NCBI GenBank assembly: GCA_903869365.1
Contig: CAIPYV010000030.1
Location: 25,084-89,083, forward strand
Source: an uncultured Chlorobiaceae bacterium
GTDB lineage: Bacteria; Bacteroidota; Chlorobiia; Chlorobiales; Chlorobiaceae
Length of the DNA: 64,000 bases
Direction: 5' to 3'
Part shown: piece after piece, positions 43,477 to 52,297 of the stretch
How positions within the stretch are numbered: position 1 is the stretch's first letter
How the letters are laid out: every line of letters starts with the position of its first letter
The notes under the pieces: generated by a model
Told to the model about the DNA's origin: nothing
The model's input: only the letters and a program-made list of their open reading frames with translations
Database searches by the model: none
Translations under genes and position numbers: made by a program

Positions 43477-44298
43477 TTAAAGGTTGGCAACAACTGATTT
43501 GAAGATTGTAGTCATTTTCGGTTCTGCGTGATTTGATACTTCAATGATCTCTTCAATACTGACCGCTTTGAGATTGTCAGGGAAGCATTCGTCGGTAATG
43601 ATGGACATGCCGAAGACCTCTGTTCCCTGATGCACTGCGGCGATCACTTCAGGAACTGTGGACATGCCGACAACATCTGCGCCAAGGGTTCTCAGCATGC
43701 GGTATTCCGCCCGGGTTTCAAGGCACGGACCGGAAAGAGCAATATAGACACCACGCTGAAGCTTGATTTTATGCTCAAGTGCCACCTTTTCAGCAAGCTC
43801 AAGAATCCGGGGGGAGTAAGGAGCACACAAATCAGGGAATCGAGATCCGATTTGAGGATCGTTCGGTCCAATCAGGGGGTTTCCTCCAAGCAGATTGATA
43901 TGGTCGTCAATCAGCATGATATCGCCTTTTCTGAATAAGGGGTTCAGCCCGCCGCACGCATTTGTTATACCCAGGGTTTTAACACCGAGATGCTTCATGA
44001 CCCTTATCGGGAAGACAATCTGATGCATGGAGTAGCCTTCGTAAAAATGGAAGCGGCCCTGCATGGCAACCACTTTTTTGCCGGCAAGTATTCCGAATAT
44101 CAACTTGCCGTGGTGGGTTTCAACCGTGGATACCGGAAAGTTCGGGATATCACTGTAATCAAGCGCAAGTTCTATCTCGATCTCTTTGGCAAGTCCCCCA
44201 AGGCCTGTACCTAAAACGATCCCGATCGGGTATTCTCCGTCCGTTTTTTTTCTGATAAAAGCAACTGCTTCCTGGATTTTTACCTGCTGTGAGATCAT
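43477..44298 (-). CDS. Purine-nucleoside phosphorylase, trimeric class (candidate MTA phosphorylase)
   Basis: 273 residues of the trimeric PNP/MTAP family. GIVLGTGLGGLA (phosphate loop), RFHFYEGY, ITNACGGLNPLF, YIALSGPCLETRAEYRML and GMSTVPEVIAA identify it. In GMSIITDECFPD the residue equivalent to the Asn that recognises 6-oxopurines in classical PNP (ITN) appears to be Asp. This is the residue type found in methylthioadenosine phosphorylases. Together with mtnA immediately downstream, this suggests it may act on methylthioadenosine as well as inosine or guanosine. Database naming would be purine-nucleoside phosphorylase. Confidence 0.88.
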   Translation of the reverse strand: MISQQVKIQEAVAFIRKKTDGEYPIGIVLGTGLGGLAKEIEIELALDYSDIPNFPVSTVETHHGKLIFGILAGKKVVAMQGRFHFYEGYSMHQIVFPIRVMKHLGVKTLGITNACGGLNPLFRKGDIMLIDDHINLLGGNPLIGPNDPQIGSRFPDLCAPYSPRILELAEKVALEHKIKLQRGVYIALSGPCLETRAEYRMLRTLGADVVGMSTVPEVIAAVHQGTEVFGMSIITDECFPDNLKAVSIEEIIEVSNHAEPKMTTIFKSVVANL

Positions 44299-44370
44299 GA
44301 TGAGGTTATTTAGGTTAATGATATGCGATTCAAGTGCTTTGTATGTAATTGATTCCTGCAGTTCTTCTCT

Positions 44371-45060
44371 TCAGCGCCAGCCGAAAATTGCCGATCCTAC
44401 ACGAATCATGGTTGCTCCTTCATGAATGGCATCTTCAAAATCGCCGCTCATGCCCATGGAAAGTTCAGTGAGTTTCAGCGGGTCCGGGGATATCATTTTT
44501 AACGAATCGAGCAAAAGGCGAAGGTTGCGGAACTCCTCCCGTGCCTTTGACCTGTCCGGCGAGGCTATGGTCATCAGGCCACGAAGGGTGATATTCGGCA
44601 TTCGGAAAAGAGTTTCTACCGAGGCAACAACCTCATCGGGTTGCATGCCGTACTTCGAGGCTTCACCCGATGTATTGACTTCAAGGAGATAATCAATGTG
44701 GAGATTGTGCTGAACTGCCCGTTTTGAGAGTTCTTCTGCCGTCGAAAGCCGGTCGATACCGTGAACAAGGGTCACTTTGTCAATAATAAAACGCACCTTG
44801 TTTGATTGCAGATGACCTATGAAGTGCCATTCGATCGGAATCCTGTCAAGCAGTGGATCTTCACTCTTTTCGAGGAACTCCTGAACATAGCTCTCTCCGA
44901 AAGCAATCTGTCCTGCATCATAAGCCTCTTTGACAAGCGACGCCGGTTTGGTTTTCGATACAGCAATCAGGCGAACTGTTTCAGGCAACCTGCCTGCCGA
45001 GAGGCAGGCAGCTTTTATCTGTTCCTGAATATCATGAATATTGACAGCAATGCTTGCCAT
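44371..45060 (-). CDS. YggS family PLP-binding protein
   Basis: 229 residues, a single TIM-barrel domain without the C-terminal part of alanine racemase. The PLP-binding Lys sits in LIAVSKTKPASL, and AFGESYVQEFLEK, EWHFIGHLQSNK, LSMGMSGDFEDAI and RVGSAIFG complete the YggS/PLPBP/PROSC signature. The family controls free pyridoxal phosphate and vitamin B6 homeostasis. It lies 10 bases after the cyclophilin gene stop in the same leftward group. Confidence 0.93.
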   Translation of the reverse strand: MASIAVNIHDIQEQIKAACLSAGRLPETVRLIAVSKTKPASLVKEAYDAGQIAFGESYVQEFLEKSEDPLLDRIPIEWHFIGHLQSNKVRFIIDKVTLVHGIDRLSTAEELSKRAVQHNLHIDYLLEVNTSGEASKYGMQPDEVVASVETLFRMPNITLRGLMTIASPDRSKAREEFRNLRLLLDSLKMISPDPLKLTELSMGMSGDFEDAIHEGATMIRVGSAIFGWR

Positions 45061-45070
45061 GGTTTAGCCC

Positions 45071-45562
45071 TTAAGACTTTACTGCAGGAACAATGGTAGT
45101 TATGGTGACAGGGACAACAGGGTTGTCGTTGGGATCGGTCTTGACCGCAGCAATTTGTTCAACAATATCCATGCCGGAATCTACGACACCGAAGACAGTA
45201 TACTGACCATCAAGAAAGCCATTGTCGGCGTGATTAATGTAGAACTGACTGCCGGATGAGGCTTTCTGTGGATTGTTGTCCCTTGCCGCCGCAAGCGTTC
45301 CTTTTTTGTTCGGATGCTTGATTTCAGCAGGAATACGGTTTGACGGTCCGCCGGTGCCATGCAGTGAGCGCTTCTCCTCATGTCTCGACAGAGGGTCTCC
45401 GGTCTGGATCATGAACCCTTCGATAACTCGGTGAAAGCGAATCCCATCGTAGTAGTTTTCACCTGCAAGTTTAATGAAGTTATCGCGATGCAGGGGAGTA
45501 TCGTCGTAGAGAGAGATGGTGATGTCACCAAGGCTTGTTTTGATAATAAACTGTTCAGACAT
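45071..45562 (-). CDS. Peptidyl-prolyl cis-trans isomerase, cyclophilin type
   Basis: A 163-residue cytoplasmic cyclophilin without a signal peptide. ITISLYDDTPLHRDNFIKLA, YDGIRFHRVIEGFMIQTGDP (active-site Arg, Phe, Gln) and SGSQFYINHADNGFLDGQYTVFG are conserved; the Trp common in eukaryotic enzymes is not expected in this class. It assists proline isomerisation during folding. It is upstream of the yggS-like gene by 10 bases. Confidence 0.94.
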   Translation of the reverse strand: MSEQFIIKTSLGDITISLYDDTPLHRDNFIKLAGENYYDGIRFHRVIEGFMIQTGDPLSRHEEKRSLHGTGGPSNRIPAEIKHPNKKGTLAAARDNNPQKASSGSQFYINHADNGFLDGQYTVFGVVDSGMDIVEQIAAVKTDPNDNPVVPVTITTIVPAVKS

Positions 45563-45601
45563 GATAAGCGTTTTTAAAATAATAAAATAAGTAAAAGAAC
45601 G

Positions 45602-46285
45602 TTACTTCAGTTTACCGGAAATTTTCCACATTGATCGCTGTGCCAGAGCTGCACCTGTTGAACCAGGATAGTCGGCGATGATTTTAGTATAAAGCTCTGA
45701 AGCTTTTTGGAGCTGGTTCGTGGCCTGGTAACTGTCGGCGGCATGCGTAAGATATTGTGCTTTGAGGACACTGTTTTCAGCTTTTTTTGAAGCTTCCTGA
45801 TATGACTCTGCAGCAAGTCCTAACTGATTTTTACCTACGTAAGAGTCACCGGCACCAGCCAGAGCAGCAGCGGCAAGGTCCTTGTTTTCAAGAGATACGG
45901 ATTTAAAGACCTTTAAGGCTGAATCAAAATCCTTGCTTGAGTAATAGGCATTGGCAAGCAGAAGCGTTGCCATATTTCCGCTTGGGGAACCAGAATATTC
46001 ATCAGAAATTTTTTTCAGTCCGGGGGTCTTGCCCGTTCCGTTAATTGCAGTTTTATACTCTCCTCGGTCAAGCAATGGAGCTATCCTTGAGAGTTGAAGT
46101 GCAGCTTCCTGTTCTCTGGTCTGCTGTTGTCGCATCCAGAAGAAAATTCCGCCTCCAAGACACAAGAGCAACACAAGAGCGGCGATAATTGCGGTTTTAT
46201 ATTTAATGGCGACATAGAGCAAATTGTCTTCTGCCGATGGTTTAACCTGTTGCTGAACTGGAGTGCTCGAAGGTATCTCTTTCAT
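45602..46285 (-). CDS. Tetratricopeptide-repeat membrane-anchored protein, YfgM-like
   Basis: About 227 residues. A short cytoplasmic N-terminus rich in Pro/Gln is followed by one helix (YKTAIIAALVLLLCLGGGIFF), then a periplasmic run of TPR-like helices with ANAYYSSKDFDSALKVF, GDSYVGKNQLGLAAESY and AADSYQATNQLQKASELY. This layout resembles YfgM/BamD-like ancillary factors. The longest open reading starts at 46342; Met at 46285 (MKEIPSST) is a more natural start, and 46309 is possible. No strong Shine-Dalgarno separates them. The function is not established. Confidence 0.78.
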   Translation of the reverse strand: MKEIPSSTPVQQQVKPSAEDNLLYVAIKYKTAIIAALVLLLCLGGGIFFWMRQQQTREQEAALQLSRIAPLLDRGEYKTAINGTGKTPGLKKISDEYSGSPSGNMATLLLANAYYSSKDFDSALKVFKSVSLENKDLAAAALAGAGDSYVGKNQLGLAAESYQEASKKAENSVLKAQYLTHAADSYQATNQLQKASELYTKIIADYPGSTGAALAQRSMWKISGKLK

Positions 46286-46398
46286 AGTTTGTATTTCTGG
46301 TTGCAGCATCTGCTGTGGGTTACCGGCCCCAAACCTAAGCAAGTTTGCCTGAATTTCAAAATAATTGCGTAGTGATAGCCTGCAAAAATCCGACGATT

Positions 46399-47172
46399 TT
46401 AGGGCGCCGACAATCTAAACAATTCAATGGTATTCTGTGCAATACCTTTCGCTGTTTCCAGGATAGGTATCTCTCTGATACGGGCAATGGCAGCTGTGAC
46501 TACAGGGAGATAGGCCGGTTCATTTCGTTTTCCCCTGTAGGGCACAGGTGCAAGGTAAGGCGCGTCAGTTTCCGTGAAAAGATCATCAAGTGAAACCGTT
46601 CTGATAACTTCCGGCAGCATTGATTTTTTATAGGTCACCGTGCCGGAAACAGAGAGTTTAAAGCCTTTCCGGATACACTCCTTTGCGATAACCATGTCGC
46701 CGGAAAAGCAGTGCATCACTCCGCGCATGGCCGAATGATTCTCTTCGGTAAGAATGTGCAGCATATCATCCCAGGCATCACGGCAATGGATAACAACCGG
46801 CATATCAAGCGTTCGAGCAACTCTCAGCATCTGTCGGAACGCATCCAGCTGGGCCATCCGGTTATAGTCAGGATAGTGGTAGTCAAGTCCTATTTCACCA
46901 ATGGCGACAACTTTCGGTGACTTGGCAAGAGTCTCAAGTTCAGCAAACATGCTCTCTTCGACAGGCAGTGACACTTCGTGAGGGTGTAGGCCGACATTGG
47001 CATAGATGAAATCGTACTCCTGGGCCAGTTCAATTGACTTTTTGCTTGTAGAAAGATTAATGCCCGGATCAATAAGAAGCGTTACCTGTTCTTCAATCAA
47101 CCGTTCTATGACTTTTTCCCTGTCCTGGTCAAATTCAGGGAAAGACAAATGGCAGTGAATATCAACAAACAT
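46399..47172 (-). CDS. tatD: TatD family metal-dependent hydrolase
   Basis: About 257 residues with the TatD metallohydrolase fold. [12 protein letters not shown] (metal His pair), GEIGLDYH (Glu), [17 protein letters not shown] and [10 protein letters not shown] carry the metal ligands. TatD enzymes are 3'-5' deoxyribonucleases tied to DNA repair and turnover. The longest reading starts at 47196; Met at 47172, two residues before Asp of the DIHCH motif, is preferred and leaves an 11-base overlap with lspA. Confidence 0.93.
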   Translation of the reverse strand: MFVDIHCHLSFPEFDQDREKVIERLIEEQVTLLIDPGINLSTSKKSIELAQEYDFIYANVGLHPHEVSLPVEESMFAELETLAKSPKVVAIGEIGLDYHYPDYNRMAQLDAFRQMLRVARTLDMPVVIHCRDAWDDMLHILTEENHSAMRGVMHCFSGDMVIAKECIRKGFKLSVSGTVTYKKSMLPEVIRTVSLDDLFTETDAPYLAPVPYRGKRNEPAYLPVVTAAIARIREIPILETAKGIAQNTIELFRLSAP

Positions 47173-47671
47173 TGTTTTTTTCTGTTGGATTTCCATCAGG
47201 AAATATCCTGTTATGAAAAAGAATCAGCATGCAGGCGCCTATGGTGATGGCTGAGTCTGCAATATTGAAAATAGGCCAGAGAGAGATGTATGTGCCAAAA
47301 ATTTTTCCATGATAGAGATCGAAATAGATGAAATCAACAACCCGCCCCAAGATCACCCGATCAACCATATTACCTGCGCCGCCTCCAACGATGAGAGCAA
47401 AAGGAACAAGAAACAGTGACGTCCGGTTTTTTGACAGGATGACATAGAAAAGCACAACAAGGGTGATAAGCCCAGTTAGAAGAAGAAGCATTGCGGGTGG
47501 GGCAAATTCCATCCCGAAAGCCACCCCTTTGTTTTCTGTATAGGTCAGTGAAAGCAGGTCAGGAATGATGGTGATACTCTGAGCGGCATCTTTGAGAGCA
47601 CTGATGGCAAGTTTTTTGGTTACTTGATCAACGGTGACTACCAGAAGAATAAGGGTGAAAAACCATTTCAT
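47162..47671 (-). CDS. lspA: Signal peptidase II
   Basis: 169 residues with four helices, the lipoprotein signal peptidase. [29 protein letters not shown] (first catalytic Asp) and [11 protein letters not shown] (second catalytic Asp) are intact. It cleaves prolipoproteins after diacylglyceryl modification; a candidate substrate type in this window is the lipobox of the broken lipocalin. Its start overlaps the aroE stop by 4 bases. Confidence 0.96.
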   Translation of the reverse strand: MKWFFTLILLVVTVDQVTKKLAISALKDAAQSITIIPDLLSLTYTENKGVAFGMEFAPPAMLLLLTGLITLVVLFYVILSKNRTSLFLVPFALIVGGGAGNMVDRVILGRVVDFIYFDLYHGKIFGTYISLWPIFNIADSAITIGACMLILFHNRIFPDGNPTEKNNVC

Positions 47672-48558
47672 GTATGCGACTGAAAGCCTGGTTTGTTGTT
47701 ATGAATTTCATGCAGAAGAGTCGTTCTTACCGCAGCAACCGGCATCTGCATTCCGGTCCAGAGCATAAATGAGCGTTCGGCCTGACCTATCAGCATTTCA
47801 ATCCCTGATATGGTTTTGGCGCCCGCACGCTCAGCTGCTTGCAAAAGCGGCGTATCAAGAGGGTTGTAAACCATGTCGTATACGATCTGGTTATGGCTGA
47901 TCAACTTCTGGTCGAGAGGAATAATACTTGTCATACCGCCCTGTTCCCGTCCTCTGGTACCGATTGGTGTGGCATTGACGATAACACTGCACCCCTTGAT
48001 TTTTTCAAGGTTGTCTGACCGGAGTATGGTGACAGGAGAGGCTTGATCAAAGTCGGTTTCATCAACGATCACTCTGGCTTTTTCAGGGTCACGGACAAAC
48101 AGCAGAATCTCATTCGGCATAAAAAACCGTTTAAATGCTTCGATTGCCGCAAGAGCTGCTCCGCCTCCGCCGAAAATGCAGACTGTTTTCCCTGTTATCC
48201 TCTCTTTATAGGGGAGAAGAGGTGAGGCAAAACCGGCAATATCAGTGTTATGGCCGATGAGTTTGCCATGCTCATTGACAATGGTGTTGACCGCCTTAAT
48301 GGAAGTTGCTTCCTGTGAGAGCTCATCAAGAAAGGGAACAACGGTTTTTTTATAGGGTATGGTGACGTTAAATCCCCGAATGCCGAGTGCTTTTGCACCA
48401 CGCAGAGCATCAGGGATCAACAGTGGATCGGCAATGTTAAAAACAGTATAATAATAAGGTACACCGAGCACTTCGCATGCGCTGTTGTGGATCAGTGGAG
48501 AGTATGAGTAATCCACTGCGCGGCCGATGAGACCGAGTATTTTTACTGCTTCCGTCAT
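47668..48558 (-). CDS. aroE: Shikimate dehydrogenase
   Basis: 296 residues. [19 protein letters not shown] begins the substrate domain, [17 protein letters not shown] carries the catalytic Lys, GHNTDIAGF the conserved Asp, and [13 protein letters not shown] the nucleotide loop. It reduces 3-dehydroshikimate with NADPH in aromatic amino-acid synthesis. It overlaps lspA by 4 bases and sits about 25 bases after the TPR gene stop, so a leftward multi-gene transcript (TPR-aroE-lspA-tatD) is likely. Confidence 0.96.
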   Translation of the reverse strand: MTEAVKILGLIGRAVDYSYSPLIHNSACEVLGVPYYYTVFNIADPLLIPDALRGAKALGIRGFNVTIPYKKTVVPFLDELSQEATSIKAVNTIVNEHGKLIGHNTDIAGFASPLLPYKERITGKTVCIFGGGGAALAAIEAFKRFFMPNEILLFVRDPEKARVIVDETDFDQASPVTILRSDNLEKIKGCSVIVNATPIGTRGREQGGMTSIIPLDQKLISHNQIVYDMVYNPLDTPLLQAAERAGAKTISGIEMLIGQAERSFMLWTGMQMPVAAVRTTLLHEIHNNKPGFQSHT

Positions 48559-48583
48559 GCAGGGTTCCGGTCTCTCTCAGCGA

Positions 48584-49981
48584 TCATGAAATACCGAGCA
48601 TCAGCCTGACGGAATCCTGCTGATAAAGTTCCGGAAAAGTGCTCTGAAAAAGCTCTTTCTTATCCGGATCAATCTTGAATGCTTTGCTCAGTGCCTTCAG
48701 GGTACTGAGTTTGTCACCCATAGCGAAATAGGCCGCGGCAATTTCAAAGTGAGCCTCGGCTGAAAGGGGTTGCAGTTTCAGTGACTGCTGGAGAGCGTCG
48801 ATCGATGCATTGATCTGTCCAGCCTCCCTGAGCACAATGGCAAAATCAACCCAGATCTGCGGACTTTCCGCATCAAGGGTAATAATTTCACGATACGTCG
48901 CAATGGAGCTTTCAAGATTATTGAGATTGTACTCTATCTCGGCTTTAAGCAAAAGAAACTCAATGCTGTCAGGCGTTGTTTTAAGAGCCTCAAGCGTTGC
49001 TGCAAATGCCTTCTCATACTCTTCAAGTGCTTCATGGCAACAGGCAAGTGCAAACCATGCTTCTGCAAAATCACTGTTAATCTCTATACAGCGGCTGTAA
49101 CAGTGTATAGCTTCACCGTACTCTTCAAGTTCCTCATAAGCGATACCGAGATTATAGAGGGCATTCATATCCTCCGGTTCATACTCCAGGGTTTTCAGGT
49201 AGCTTTCGGCCGCTTCCTCAATACGTCCAGTTATGGCCAGCACATTTGCCCGGTTATACCATGCTGAACTGAAATCATCAGCAATCGCCAGAGCCATGTC
49301 ATAAGAGTCGAGCGCCTCATCGTAACGCTTCATTTTGCTCAGGACAAGGCCATTGTTGTACCATGCATTAATATTATAAGGATCATGATCAAGCGTGTTC
49401 CGATAGCATGAGGTACTTGCTTCAAGATTACCAAGAATGTCTTTGCAGTAGGCAAGTTCATACCATGCATCAGCAAAATCGGGATCAATCTCCAAAGCAT
49501 GCTCAAAATTCAATTCAGCTTCAATGAAATGTTCAAGTCGCTGCAGAATAATTCCCTTGTAGTAATGGTACTCCTTTTCAATAGAGGAGTCTACAATGAT
49601 CTCCTTAAGCTCTTCAAGTGCCTCATCAAGATTGCCGGTATTAAAGTATGCCAGCGCAAGATTCAGGCTCATTTCGCTGTCTGACGGACTGAACACAACC
49701 GCTTTCTGAAATGCTTTGAGCGCTTCATCAAAACAGCCGTTCAAGGTCAGACAGTTCCCGAGATGGAACCACGTTTCGGTATTGCATGGCGCAATATCTT
49801 CAAGACGGTGCGCAACAGCAAGTGCTTCAACCACAAAGCCATCCTCGTTATATTGATTGATCCGCTCAAGAAGATCTTCGGAATCAAACATGGAATCCAA
49901 CCCATCAAGGTCAGGAGGTTCTTTTCCAGACGATCCTGTCGGGTTAAAGTAATTATCGTCGAAATAATCAGGTGCGTTCAT
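48584..49981 (-). CDS. Tetratricopeptide repeat protein
   Basis: 465 residues made of about a dozen consecutive 34-residue TPR units after a low-complexity N-terminus containing [15 protein letters not shown]. Repeats such as [38 protein letters not shown] and [20 protein letters not shown] follow in frame. It has no signal peptide or TM helix, so it is a cytoplasmic scaffold. The protein is strongly acidic. The partner is unknown; it is upstream of aroE and probably co-transcribed with it. Confidence 0.9.
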   Translation of the reverse strand: MNAPDYFDDNYFNPTGSSGKEPPDLDGLDSMFDSEDLLERINQYNEDGFVVEALAVAHRLEDIAPCNTETWFHLGNCLTLNGCFDEALKAFQKAVVFSPSDSEMSLNLALAYFNTGNLDEALEELKEIIVDSSIEKEYHYYKGIILQRLEHFIEAELNFEHALEIDPDFADAWYELAYCKDILGNLEASTSCYRNTLDHDPYNINAWYNNGLVLSKMKRYDEALDSYDMALAIADDFSSAWYNRANVLAITGRIEEAAESYLKTLEYEPEDMNALYNLGIAYEELEEYGEAIHCYSRCIEINSDFAEAWFALACCHEALEEYEKAFAATLEALKTTPDSIEFLLLKAEIEYNLNNLESSIATYREIITLDAESPQIWVDFAIVLREAGQINASIDALQQSLKLQPLSAEAHFEIAAAYFAMGDKLSTLKALSKAFKIDPDKKELFQSTFPELYQQDSVRLMLGIS

Positions 49982-50093
49982 AAACTATCGTAAAGAGTTT
50001 CTCTACCTTTGGTCACATTACCCATTCACAAATATAACAGAATTTATGAAGAAAAACATAGTGAGGGGTCAGCATTGGCAAGAACCGGGAGAT

Positions 50094-51947
50094 TCATGGT
50101 CTGTAAAAACGGTAGACGGCTTCTGCAATTTTTACTCCTGTTACAGCTTTCAGCTCCTCGATAGTTGCTTGTGAGACAGCATCAACAGAACCAAGCCTCT
50201 CAAGCAGCTTATGTGCTGTTTTTTCTCCAACTCCTTCAATAGTCGTCAGTTCAGTCTGCAAGGTTCGCTTGCTTCTCAGTGCCCGATGATAGGCAATGGC
50301 GAAACGGTGCGCCTCATCTCGAAGCTGCTGGAGCAGTTTCAGCGCAGGAGAGGTTTTAGGCAAGTTGAAGGGATCTTTGTGCTGGGGAGTAAATATTTCT
50401 TCAATGCGTTTCGCAAGCCCGATAACGGGAATCGATATCCCGAGCGCATTAAGGGTATGATAAGCCGTATTGACCTGGCCTTTTCCGCCGTCGACAACGA
50501 TGAGGTCAGGCAGGGGAAGATCTTTTGAAAGCGAGCCTGCATAACGACGCTGAATTACCTCTTCCATGGCGGCATAGTCATCGGAACCTTCAAATGTCTG
50601 CAGCTTAAACTTTCTGTAATCGGATTTCTTGGGTTTACCCTTTTCAAAGCAGACCATTGAACTGACATAATCGGTGCCTTGAAGATGAGAATTGTCGAAA
50701 CACTCAATTCTCTGCGGGATTTTCGGCAGGTGCAGCAGCTCCTTAAGGGCAGTCAGGCCATAGTGTTCTCGGGCAATCTCCCCCCTTTTCTGTTTCTGGA
50801 TAAGGTACTCCTCAAGATGATGTCGTGCGTTCTGACGACACATCTCCACCAGATGCGCTTTTTCACCGATTTGCGGTACAATGAACCTGATGTTTTTTTT
50901 CTCTTGATGCTCCTCTCTTTGTTTTTCAACGATAAAAGCTCTCAACGCATCTTCTTCATCAACAGCAAGTGCTTCCTGAAGCAAAATTTCATCAGGAATA
51001 AGCTCAATGGTTTCCAGATAGTATTTTTCAACCACTCTTGCCTGCAGTTCCGCATCGGTTTCCCCATTGGTATTATTCATGTAGATATGCTGTGAGCCAA
51101 GCAGTTTTCCCTCCCGGATTTTAAACACGACTCCGCATCCTTCATTTTCAGAGGCTGCAACAGCAAAAACATCTCTGTCCAGTCCATCGCCTGCTACCAT
51201 TTTCTGCCGCTCGGCATAGCGCTTCAAGCTGTCGAGCTGTGTTTTGATTTCCGCTGCCTGTTCGAACTTTAGCTCTGAGGCCAGTACCTGCATGGTGTCG
51301 GTGAGAGAACGTATCATGCTTGACGTTTTTCCTTTCAGCAGTCGGCTGATCTCTCTGATCATACTGAGATACTCCTCCTCTGGCACAAGTCCCTCACACG
51401 GGCCCTTGCATTTATGGATATGGTAGTCAAGGCAGACCTTGTATTTTTTTGATGCGATATTCTCCTTACTCAGGCGGTATTTACAGCTCCGCACCGGAAA
51501 TATTGATCCGATAAAATCAAGAATTGCACGAAGCTGACGGGCTTCAGTATAGGGACCGAACCATGTTGAGCCATCTCTTTTCAACTGACGAGTCAAGAAT
51601 ATGCGCGGGAAAGGCTCATTGGTGATGACTAAGTAGGGATACGTTTTATCATCCTTCAGATTAACATTATAGCGAGGCTTCAGCTCCTTGATCAGATTGT
51701 TTTCAAGAATCAGGGCCTCAACCTCCGACGAGGTGATAATGATTTCGAAATCGGTGATATGAGAGACAAGGACCAGTGTTTTACCATAGAGCTGCTGCTG
51801 ACTTCTGAAATATGATCGAACCCTGTTGCGAAGGTTTTTTGCCTTGCCGACATAGATAATCTTTCCTGCAGCGTTCCTGAATTGATAAATCCCTGGCATT
51901 GCCGGCAGTGTAGCAAGTTTTTCATCAAGAGCATTCTGATTATCCAT
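50094..51947 (-). CDS. uvrC: UvrABC system protein C
   Basis: 617 residues. The N-terminal GIY-YIG nuclease domain (MPGIYQFRNAAGKIIYVGKA, LRNRVRSYF) makes the 3' incision. The UVR motif lies near residues 205-240. The RNase H-like 5' nuclease domain contains ECFDNSHLQGTDYVSSMV, VVDGGKGQVN and AYHRALRSK. C-terminal helix-hairpin-helix motifs follow (IEGVGEKTAHKLLERLGS). The length and domain order are complete. It is monocistronic and has a strong hairpin upstream of its start on the other side (51981-52007), which ends the neighbouring transcript. Confidence 0.97.
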   Translation of the reverse strand: MDNQNALDEKLATLPAMPGIYQFRNAAGKIIYVGKAKNLRNRVRSYFRSQQQLYGKTLVLVSHITDFEIIITSSEVEALILENNLIKELKPRYNVNLKDDKTYPYLVITNEPFPRIFLTRQLKRDGSTWFGPYTEARQLRAILDFIGSIFPVRSCKYRLSKENIASKKYKVCLDYHIHKCKGPCEGLVPEEEYLSMIREISRLLKGKTSSMIRSLTDTMQVLASELKFEQAAEIKTQLDSLKRYAERQKMVAGDGLDRDVFAVAASENEGCGVVFKIREGKLLGSQHIYMNNTNGETDAELQARVVEKYYLETIELIPDEILLQEALAVDEEDALRAFIVEKQREEHQEKKNIRFIVPQIGEKAHLVEMCRQNARHHLEEYLIQKQKRGEIAREHYGLTALKELLHLPKIPQRIECFDNSHLQGTDYVSSMVCFEKGKPKKSDYRKFKLQTFEGSDDYAAMEEVIQRRYAGSLSKDLPLPDLIVVDGGKGQVNTAYHTLNALGISIPVIGLAKRIEEIFTPQHKDPFNLPKTSPALKLLQQLRDEAHRFAIAYHRALRSKRTLQTELTTIEGVGEKTAHKLLERLGSVDAVSQATIEELKAVTGVKIAEAVYRFYRP

Positions 51948-51980
51948 AGGTCGTTCTGATTGGATTTGTTCAAAAAAAGA

Positions 51981-52007
51981 GAAAGCCGCATAAAAAATGC
52001 GGCTTTC
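51981..52007. terminator. Rho-independent terminator downstream of the MFS operon
   Basis: GAAAGCCGCAT (51981-51991) pairs exactly with ATGCGGCTTTC (51997-52007) around an A-rich loop, with A and T tracts on the flanks. It is placed after the small membrane protein gene (leftward) and before uvrC. Confidence 0.85.
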
Positions 52008-52036
52008 CCTTTAAAAAAAGAACAGGCTGAAGTTTT

Positions 52037-52267
52037 TCAGACATCTTCAAGAGTGTCGTATTCACCTTTCAGGGCAAAAACTCCGAAAGTAATAAGGCTG
52101 AATGCGATAATCGGCATAAGCACGACAATAACAATAGACCAGAAAATCCAGTTCTCTTCACTGGGTTTTGCTGCAATCTCCTTCATTGCCTGCTTTATAA
52201 CCAGAGGAACTATCCCGACACCCATCAGTGCCCAGACAATCCCGAAAATCCTTTTTATTGCTGACAT
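52037..52267 (-). CDS. Small two-helix membrane protein next to an MHS transporter
   Basis: 76 residues with two hydrophobic helices (IVWALMGVGIVPLVIKQA and IFWSIVIVVLMPIIAFSL), ending in FALKGEYDTLEDV. Short proteins of this shape, with a KGEY(D) end, are seen beside MHS-type MFS transporters in Bacteroidetes and relatives, and may be a conserved accessory. It starts about 30 bases after the transporter stop, so co-transcription is likely. The function is unknown. Confidence 0.75.
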   Translation of the reverse strand: MSAIKRIFGIVWALMGVGIVPLVIKQAMKEIAAKPSEENWIFWSIVIVVLMPIIAFSLITFGVFALKGEYDTLEDV

Positions 52268-52297
52268 AATGTAATTGATTTACAAGGTTTTTGGTTA

